DNA from: CAYYKK01 sp046351395
Lineage (GTDB): Bacteria; Myxococcota_A; Polyangia; Polyangiales; Polyangiaceae
Direction: 5' to 3'
DNA length: 64,000 nt
NCBI GenBank assembly: GCA_046351395.1
Contig: JAXLYP010000003.1
Span: 186,001 to 250,000 of the forward strand
The stretch's first letter is position 1, and the number at the start of each line of letters is the position of its first letter. Under the pieces are notes generated by a model, which did not search any database, had not been told where the DNA came from, and saw nothing but the letters and a program-made list of their open reading frames with translations. Shown piece by piece: positions 58,537-64,000 of the stretch. The translations under genes and the position numbers were made by a program.

Positions 58537-60009
58537 ATGAACGGCAAGCGGCTCGTCGCAGCCCTGTTTCCGCTCCTCGTCGCGTGCGACCCCGGACCGC
58601 CCGTCCTCCCGGATCCGGCGGCGCCGCCCCCCGTCGCGCTCCCCGGAAAGCCGGCCCCGGCGCAGGCCGTCCAAGGCATCGTCAAGAAGCTTGACGAAAA
58701 GGTGACCGCGCTCGGAGGCTCGGTCAGCGCCGCGTTCGTGCGGGTGGGCACGGGCGAGATCCTCGGGGCGGCGAACGAGCACGCCCCGAAGAACCCCGCG
58801 TCGAACGCGAAGCTCCCGACGGTCGCCGCTGCGCTCGCGCTCCTCGGCCCCGGGCACCGCTTCTCGACGGGGCTCTACGGCAAGGCGGACGGCGCGGGCC
58901 ACGTGCCGGAGCTCGTCCTCCGGAGCCACGGCGATCCGACGCTCCGCACGGAGGATCTCGCGGCGATGGCGCGCGAGCTCACCACGCAAAGCGTCACCAA
59001 GGTCGACAAGGTGCTCGTCGATCAGAGCTGGTTCGACGATCAATACGTGCCCCCCGCGTTCGATCAGCAGCCGAACGAGTGGGCCTACTTCCGCGCGCCC
59101 GTGGCCGCGGTCTCGCTCGACGAGAACACCGTCACGATCTACGTGCGCACCGGCGCGAAGGGCGAGCGCGCGCGGATCACCGTGGATCCGCCGGGCTTCG
59201 TGGACGTCGAAGGGTTCATCACGACCGGGAAGAAGTCCTCCGCGGACACCACGACGTGCGAGATGAGCGCGAACGGGGATCGCCTGAAGGCGACGCTCGG
59301 GGGCAAGCTCGCGGAGGGATCGCGCCTCTACCCGATCGTCAAGCGCGTGGAGGATCCGCGCAGGCTCGCGGGGTACGCGCTCGTCGCGGTCCTCCGGGAG
59401 CAGGGCGTCGAGGTCGGCGGGGAGGTCGCGCTCGGCGGCGCGAAGGAGAAGCACGCGCTCGCGACGCACGCGTCTCGGCCGCTCCTCGAGATCGTGGACC
59501 TGTGCGGCAAAGACAGCGACAACTTCGTGGCGGAGATGCTCTTCCGCGCAGTGGGCGAGGGCACGGGCAAGACCACGAGCACGGCGGACGGCGCGCGCGT
59601 CGTCACGGACTTCCTCGAGGCGCGAGGCGCGCTCGACGGCGGGAAGATCGTCAACGGCTCGGGGCTCTTCGACGCGAACCGAGCGACGGCGGCCGGCACG
59701 ACGAAGCTGCTCGCGGGGGTCTACGGCGATCCCAAGGTCGGCCCCGAGTTCCTCGCGCACTTGTCGATCGGCGGCGTCGACGGGACCCTGAAAGGGCGGT
59801 TCGAGAAGTGGGGAGACGCGCGTGTCATCCGCGCGAAGACGGGGACGCTCGCGGGCGCGGTGGCGCTCTCCGGGTACATCCTCTCGGACGAGCCGGGGGC
59901 GCCGATCGCGTTCTCGATCCTGGTGAACGGGATCAACGGAAAGCAGACGGACGCGAAGGCCGCGATCGACGACGCGGTGGACGCCGTCGCTGCGCTGGTG
60001 TGGAAATGA
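58537..60009 (+). CDS. dacB: D-alanyl-D-alanine carboxypeptidase/endopeptidase (PBP4/DacB)
   Basis: A 490-residue class C penicillin-binding protein that trims peptidoglycan peptides. The three active-site motifs are SNAK (Ser89, Lys92) in NPASNAKLPTVAAALAL, SDN in GKDSDNFVAEMLFRAVGEGT and KTG in VIRAKTGTLAGAVALSGYI. The inserted domain (about 150-290) is typical of DacB. Unlike E. coli PBP4 it looks like a lipoprotein (FPLLVACDPG). Its stop overlaps the next start (ATGA), so the following NTF2-like protein is co-translated. Confidence 0.92.
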   Translation: MNGKRLVAALFPLLVACDPGPPVLPDPAAPPPVALPGKPAPAQAVQGIVKKLDEKVTALGGSVSAAFVRVGTGEILGAANEHAPKNPASNAKLPTVAAALALLGPGHRFSTGLYGKADGAGHVPELVLRSHGDPTLRTEDLAAMARELTTQSVTKVDKVLVDQSWFDDQYVPPAFDQQPNEWAYFRAPVAAVSLDENTVTIYVRTGAKGERARITVDPPGFVDVEGFITTGKKSSADTTTCEMSANGDRLKATLGGKLAEGSRLYPIVKRVEDPRRLAGYALVAVLREQGVEVGGEVALGGAKEKHALATHASRPLLEIVDLCGKDSDNFVAEMLFRAVGEGTGKTTSTADGARVVTDFLEARGALDGGKIVNGSGLFDANRATAAGTTKLLAGVYGDPKVGPEFLAHLSIGGVDGTLKGRFEKWGDARVIRAKTGTLAGAVALSGYILSDEPGAPIAFSILVNGINGKQTDAKAAIDDAVDAVAALVWK

Positions 60010-60518
60010 GCGCGCGGGGCGCGGCCGCGGGCCTGCTCGTCCTCCTCGCCGCGTGCGCGGCGACGCCTCCCCCCGCGGAGCCCGCGGACGAGAGCACCCG
60101 CGCGATCGACGCGATGCTGAGCGACTGGCACGACGCGGCGGCGAACGCCGACGAGGCGCGGTACTTCGCGCACCTGTCGAGCGACTCGATCTTCATGGGG
60201 ACGGACGCGACGGAGCGCTGGGACAAGTCAGCGTTCCTGAAGTTCGCGCACCCCCACTTCGCGAAGGGGAAGGCCTGGCGGTTCCACGCCGCGAGGCGCG
60301 CCATCACGATCGACGAGCCCGGCCGTGTCGCTCACTTCGACGAGGACCTCGTCACGGAGAAGCTCGGCCCTGCGCGCGGGAGCGGCGTCGTGGTCCTCCG
60401 GGACGGGGCGTGGCAGATCATCCAGTACAACCTCGCGCTCACGATCCCCAACGAGCGGTTCGACGAGGTGCACGCGCTGCTCGAGTCCCCCCCTGCAAAA
60501 CCGGCCGAACGGCCCTAA
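60006..60518 (+). CDS. SnoaL/NTF2-like lipoprotein coupled to dacB
   Basis: A 170-residue predicted lipoprotein (LLVLLAACAA). The mature domain is a SnoaL_3/NTF2-like cone: STRAIDAMLSDWHDAAANAD, ARYFAHLSSDSIFMGTDATE, LKFAHPHFAKGKAWRFHAAR, VVVLRDGAWQIIQYNLALTI. The family has no fixed activity. Its 4-bp overlap with dacB suggests a periplasmic accessory role in peptidoglycan turnover, but that is inference. Only 10 bp separate it from the cupin gene, so all three may form one operon. Confidence 0.78.
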   Translation: MSARGAAAGLLVLLAACAATPPPAEPADESTRAIDAMLSDWHDAAANADEARYFAHLSSDSIFMGTDATERWDKSAFLKFAHPHFAKGKAWRFHAARRAITIDEPGRVAHFDEDLVTEKLGPARGSGVVVLRDGAWQIIQYNLALTIPNERFDEVHALLESPPAKPAERP

Positions 60519-60528
60519 GGAGCTGGTC

Positions 60529-61002
60529 ATGACGAAGATCGTGCCGATCGTCGCGAGCGAAGCCCCGACGCGCGCGAAGCCCTCGAACTACCCCGAGCCG
60601 TTCCTCGCGCGCGTCGCCGGGCGCACGAAGCGCCCCCTGGGGGACGTGTTCGGGCTGACGAGCTTCGGGGTGAACCACACGCGCCTCGCGCCGGGCACGT
60701 GGTCCGCGCTGCGGCACGCGCACACCGTGCAGGACGAGCTCGTCTACGTGCTCGAGGGCAACCCGACCCTCGTGACGAGCGACGGGGACACGCTCCTCGA
60801 GCCGGGCATGTGCGTCGGGTTCAAGGCGGGCAGCGGGAACGCCCACCACCTCGTCAACCACACGGACAAGGACGTCGTGCTCCTCGAGATGGGGGACCGG
60901 AACCCGGGGGACGCCGCGACCTACCCGGACGAAGACCTGCTCGCCGTCCAGGACGAGAACGGCAAGTGGCGCTTCACCAAGAAGGATGGCTCTCTCTACT
61001 GA
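60529..61002 (+). CDS. Cupin-domain protein
   Basis: A 157-residue single cupin. The core motif is seen in SALRHAHTVQDELVYVLEGNPTLV and the second in EPGMCVGFKAGSGNAHHLVN, giving a His/Glu metal site. It begins after an AAGGAG ribosome-binding sequence. Related proteins include small isomerases and sugar- or auxin-binding cupins; the substrate is unknown. The 3' end overlaps the convergent methyltransferase gene by 29 bp, so the mRNAs are antisense to each other there. Confidence 0.85.
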   Translation: MTKIVPIVASEAPTRAKPSNYPEPFLARVAGRTKRPLGDVFGLTSFGVNHTRLAPGTWSALRHAHTVQDELVYVLEGNPTLVTSDGDTLLEPGMCVGFKAGSGNAHHLVNHTDKDVVLLEMGDRNPGDAATYPDEDLLAVQDENGKWRFTKKDGSLY

Positions 61003-61756
61003 TCCGACGGGCGACCATCGTCATCATCGTGAGCTCGCTTCGAACCGACGTGCTCGGGTCGTCCGCGACCATCTGCCGGAGGGTGCGGAGGCCCCGCTGG
61101 TACTCGGCGTCCTTCAGGATCGCGAGCTCGGAGATCTCACGGCGCTCGACGTCCGGCAGGCACGCGGACAGATAGGTCCGGCTCCGCCGCGCCTCGATCG
61201 CCGTCTCCACGACGAACTCCCGCTTCTCGAGCTGGTGCTCGAGGATCTCGGGGAGCCAAAAGCGCTCGAGGTCGAGCACGAGCGCCCCCGGGAACACCGT
61301 GTAGAGCCACCAGTCGCGCATGCGTGAGGGCACGATGTTCACGCACCGCAGCGTGCCACCGGGTGCGAGCACGCGCGCGATCTCGTCGAGCGCCTTCGGC
61401 TTGTCTTCGAAGTGGTGGAACGCGAAGTGGGTCGTGACGTAGTCGAAGCGCCCCGCGTCGAACGGCAGCGCCTCCGCCGACCCCTCGCAGAGCTCGATGG
61501 TCGAGCCCTCGAGCTTCGCCTTCGCGCGCGCGAGCATGTCGGGGGAGCGATCGATCCCCACGAACTCGACATGCGCGCCGAGCTTCGCGTGGTGGACGAG
61601 GTAATTGCCGGTCCCGCAGCCGAGGTCGAGCGCGCGGACGGGGCGCGTCCGGGGCAGCGCGACGAGGGCCGCGAGCGTGAGGTCGTCCGCGATGCGGAGG
61701 CGATCGGCGTTGTCGTCGTAGCGATCGGCGATGCGGGCGTAGTCCGTGCGCTCCAT
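60974..61756 (-). CDS. Class I SAM-dependent methyltransferase
   Basis: A 260-residue UbiE/Methyltransf_11-type enzyme: motif I ALDLGCGTGNYLVHHAK, motif II VGIDRSPDMLARAKAK, post-II GSAEALPFDAGRFDYVTTHFAFHHF and motif III EIARVLAPGGTLRCVNIVP. The N-terminal MERTDYARIADRYDD resembles quinone or small-molecule methyltransferases. The substrate cannot be identified. It overlaps the cupin gene tail to tail by 29 bp. Confidence 0.88.
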   Translation of the reverse strand: MERTDYARIADRYDDNADRLRIADDLTLAALVALPRTRPVRALDLGCGTGNYLVHHAKLGAHVEFVGIDRSPDMLARAKAKLEGSTIELCEGSAEALPFDAGRFDYVTTHFAFHHFEDKPKALDEIARVLAPGGTLRCVNIVPSRMRDWWLYTVFPGALVLDLERFWLPEILEHQLEKREFVVETAIEARRSRTYLSACLPDVERREISELAILKDAEYQRGLRTLRQMVADDPSTSVRSELTMMTMVARRISRESHPSW

Positions 61757-61854
61757 CGACGGAGACTCTAGATCACGACGCGCGATCGTCGATCGTCAGA
61801 AATGCGCCGAGGCTCTTCACGCCCACGCGCGGTTTGTGTTCCATCGGGGCTCGC

Positions 61855-62991
61855 ATGGATCTCACGGAGCGGACGCGCGGCTCGATCCTGGGACTCGCCA
61901 TCGGGGACGCGCTCGGTCACCCGACCGAGTTCCTCGCGAGCGTGGACGCCATCCGCTCGAAGTACGGGCCGCTCGGCGTGGTCGACTTCGTGCCTCTCGG
62001 GGCCCACCCGCGAGGGACGTTCACGGACGACACCCAGATGACGATCGCCGTCGCGCGAGCGCTCGTGCGCGCGGGTCACCGGGACCTCGACGCGCTGATG
62101 ACGCTCATGGGAGAGGAGTTCGTCGCGTGGGCGCGCGCGCCGGAGAACAACCGCGCCCCCGGGGGGACGTGCCTCGCGGGGTGTCGCGAGCTCGCGCACC
62201 GCGTGCCGTGGCGGACGGCCGGTGTGCGCAACTCGAAGGGGTGCGGCGCGGCGATGCGCGCGGCGCCCATCGGGCTCTACCACCACGACGACGTGGACGC
62301 GCTCGTGCGCGTCGCCGCCGCGCAGAGCTCGCTCACTCACCGCCACCCGACCGCGACCGCGAGCAGCGTGGCGGCGGCGGCCGCGGTCGCGCACGTTATC
62401 CGCACCGGCGCGATCGACGGGATGCTCGCGTTCACGCGAGCCTGCGTGGAGCGCCTCACCCCCGCCCTCCTGCGCGACGTCGGCGCGGACGAGGCCGCGA
62501 GCGACGCGCTCGGCGCGTCCGAGATGCTCGAGCACCTCGACCGCACGGAGGAGGTCCTCGATCGCGACACGGACGACGTCTGTCGGCTCCTCGGCGGCGC
62601 GTGGGTCGGCGAGGAGGCGGTCGCGACCGCGCTCTGGTGTGTCCTCAAGGCGAACGGCGATTTCCGCGAGGCCGTGATCCGCGGAGCGAACTCGTCGGGC
62701 GACTCGGACTCGATCGCCTGCATCGCGGGCTCGATCGCCGGCGCGCTCGTCGGGGCCCGCGCGTTGCCCGAGGCGTGGGTCACGGGCGTCGAGAAGGCGG
62801 AGCTGCTCCGGCGGCTCGCGGACGCGCTCGTCCGGGCGAGGGCCGGGTCGGACGAGCCGTCGACGCCGGCGGATCTCGATCCGTTCGGCGCAGAGGATCG
62901 AGACGAGCTCGACTACGAGAGTGACAGCGACACCCTGATCGAGGACGAGATCAGCGAGGACACGCCGATCGACGGCGACGAGGACGGGTGA
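61855..62991 (+). CDS. ADP-ribosylglycohydrolase (DraG family)
   Basis: A 378-residue ADP-ribosylglycohydrolase that removes ADP-ribose from proteins or other acceptors using two metal ions. Family landmarks: ILGLAIGDALGHPTEFLASV, GTFTDDTQMTIAVARALV (metal Thr/Asp/Asp), GVRNSKGCGAAMRAAPIGLY and SSGDSDSIACIAGSIAGALV (metal Asp-x-Asp). The C-terminal 45 residues are very acidic and probably disordered. The start ATG gives the usual MDLTERTRGSILGL. Its TGA shares one base with the ligA ATG, so ligA translation is coupled. Confidence 0.88.
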   Translation: MDLTERTRGSILGLAIGDALGHPTEFLASVDAIRSKYGPLGVVDFVPLGAHPRGTFTDDTQMTIAVARALVRAGHRDLDALMTLMGEEFVAWARAPENNRAPGGTCLAGCRELAHRVPWRTAGVRNSKGCGAAMRAAPIGLYHHDDVDALVRVAAAQSSLTHRHPTATASSVAAAAAVAHVIRTGAIDGMLAFTRACVERLTPALLRDVGADEAASDALGASEMLEHLDRTEEVLDRDTDDVCRLLGGAWVGEEAVATALWCVLKANGDFREAVIRGANSSGDSDSIACIAGSIAGALVGARALPEAWVTGVEKAELLRRLADALVRARAGSDEPSTPADLDPFGAEDRDELDYESDSDTLIEDEISEDTPIDGDEDG

Positions 62992-64000
62992 TGAGCTCCG
63001 AGATCGAGAAGCTCGAGGCGGAGATCCGCCACCACAACAAGCTCTACTGGGACCACAACGCCCCCGAGATCAGCGACTACGCGTACGACGCGCTCACGCG
63101 CCGGCTGCGCGAGCTCGCGCCGAACTCGCCCGTCCTCGAGGAGCTCGGCGAGACGCGCCACGCGGCGCTCGGCGCCGAGGTGCGGCACAAGGCGGCGATG
63201 CTGTCGCTCGACAAGTGCTACTCGGCGGACGAGCTCGTCGCGTGGGCGAAGGGCTTCGCCGGCAAGGTCGTGGCGATGCCGAAGTACGACGGCATCGCCT
63301 GCTCGCTGCACTACGAGCGCGGCCGGCTCGTCGTCGCGGCGACGCGCGGCGACGGCGTGACCGGCGACGACATCACCGTGAACGCGAAGCGCATCGCGGA
63401 CAGCCCCTCTCGCCTCCGGAGCTCGGACGGCGCGCACGCGAAGCTCGCCGAGCTCCGCGCGCTCGAGGTTCGCGGCGAGATCTACATGCGCCTCTCCGTG
63501 TTCGCGAAATTCAAGGCGGAGGGCATGTCGAACCCGCGAAACCTCGCGGCCGGCGCCGTGAAGCAGAAAGATCCGAACGCGAGCGCGCGCTACGAGCTCT
63601 CCTTCGCCGCGTACGATCTCTTGGGATCGGGGCTCGAGCAGCACGAGGACATCCTCCGCGCGCTCGAGGCGTTCGGCTTCCCGCCCGTCGATCATTTCGT
63701 GCTCGACCGGGGCGACGCCGTCTCGGGCTACGAGGAGTTCGCGAAGCTCAGGCCCACGCTCGACTACGAGATCGACGGCGTCGTGTTCCGCGTCGCGTCC
63801 ATCAAGGAGCAAGCTCGCCTCGGGTCGACCGCGCACCACCCGAGGTACGCGATCGCCTACAAATTCCAGGGCGACAGCGGCGTCACCACGCTCCGATCCG
63901 TGGAGTGGTCCGTGGCCCGGACGGGAGCGATCACGCCCGTCGCGATCGTCGATCCCGTGTTCCTCTCCGGGGTCACGGTCGAGCGCGCGTCGCTCCACAA
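62991..64000 (+). CDS. ligA: NAD-dependent DNA ligase, 3' end off the right edge
   Basis: 336 codons are visible. The Ia domain (HHNKLYWDHNAPEISDYAYD) is followed by the adenylation domain with catalytic Lys98 in MPKYDGIACSL (the more common form is KIDG), LVVAATRGDGVTGDDITVNA and LEVRGEIYMRLSVFAKF. GMSNPRNLAAGAVKQKD and IDGVVFRVASI follow, then YAIAYKFQG, and the OB fold begins VEWSVARTGAITPVAIVDPV. The zinc-finger, HhH and BRCT domains should lie outside the window. The overlap with the upstream ADP-ribosylglycohydrolase gene implies shared expression. Confidence 0.93.
   Translation, partial: MSSEIEKLEAEIRHHNKLYWDHNAPEISDYAYDALTRRLRELAPNSPVLEELGETRHAALGAEVRHKAAMLSLDKCYSADELVAWAKGFAGKVVAMPKYDGIACSLHYERGRLVVAATRGDGVTGDDITVNAKRIADSPSRLRSSDGAHAKLAELRALEVRGEIYMRLSVFAKFKAEGMSNPRNLAAGAVKQKDPNASARYELSFAAYDLLGSGLEQHEDILRALEAFGFPPVDHFVLDRGDAVSGYEEFAKLRPTLDYEIDGVVFRVASIKEQARLGSTAHHPRYAIAYKFQGDSGVTTLRSVEWSVARTGAITPVAIVDPVFLSGVTVERASLH

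Overview
The window is a GC-rich bacterial chromosome segment, most likely from a myxobacterium of the Polyangiales type (inference). The support is: strong G/C third-position bias in every convincing gene; many lipoproteins whose lipidated cysteine is followed by Asp-Asp and a Ser/Thr/Gly-rich tether; an NtrC-type two-component pair; a TonB/AgmX-like lipoprotein; and a VgrG/DUF2169/pentapeptide/DUF3540/DUF4150 cassette of the kind common in that phylum. No rRNA, tRNA, CRISPR array, prophage or intact insertion sequence was recognised.

Layout. 1-3336: a partial membrane protein diverging from a histidine kinase and sigma54 response-regulator operon, with an 18-bp tandem repeat in the shared promoter region. 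3363-10685: a tightly packed minus-strand type VI secretion spike operon (vgrG, DUF2169-pentapeptide fusion, pentapeptide protein, DUF3540, DUF4150/PAAR-like) with no classical toxin. 10882-15911: an orphan sulfate-type ATPase translationally coupled to a DUF2325 protein, a degenerate squalene/phytoene-synthase homologue, a pectinacetylesterase-like lipoprotein, and a thyA-folA pair. 15912-16815 is about 0.9 kb without a recognisable gene. 16816-24868: a TPR/coiled-coil lipoprotein, trmO, a DUF2914-like protein, a SUKH protein, a Tat-type secreted protein, a DODA-type dioxygenase and a long-chain acyl-CoA synthetase.

24898-36229: a secreted HExxH peptidase, pyrG with a near-consensus promoter, a fumarylacetoacetase-like protein, and a run of lipoproteins and beta-propeller proteins around a large protein of unknown function. 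36260-36625 holds the decayed end of an oxidoreductase- or cytochrome-like gene and a 193-bp element with 26-bp terminal inverted repeats; the element supplies the stop codon of the next gene. 36618-42123: uncharacterised, VOC-family, outer-membrane-like and GYF_2 membrane proteins.

42363-46888: a 935-residue AfsR/SARP-like regulator (winged helix, STAND ATPase, TPR). It diverges from a glycine-rich surface lipoprotein, and three 7+4 bp direct repeats lie just upstream of the regulator start. 46954-49375: a CBS-domain protein diverging from a glutamate-cysteine-ligase-like enzyme, with two copies of a dispersed stem-loop repeat around them. 49440-61756: a 1240-residue secreted TPR protein, a cluster of lipoprotein hydrolases and beta-propeller proteins, a TonB-like protein, a PBP4-type D,D-carboxypeptidase operon, a cupin and a methyltransferase. 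61855-64000: an ADP-ribosylglycohydrolase overlapping the start of ligA, which runs off the right edge.

The most promising unusual items are the toxin-less spike cassette with two pentapeptide proteins, the SARP-like regulator with its repeat array and Gly-rich neighbour, the inverted-repeat element at 36433-36625, the paired stem-loop repeats, and the ADP-ribosylglycohydrolase-ligA coupling.
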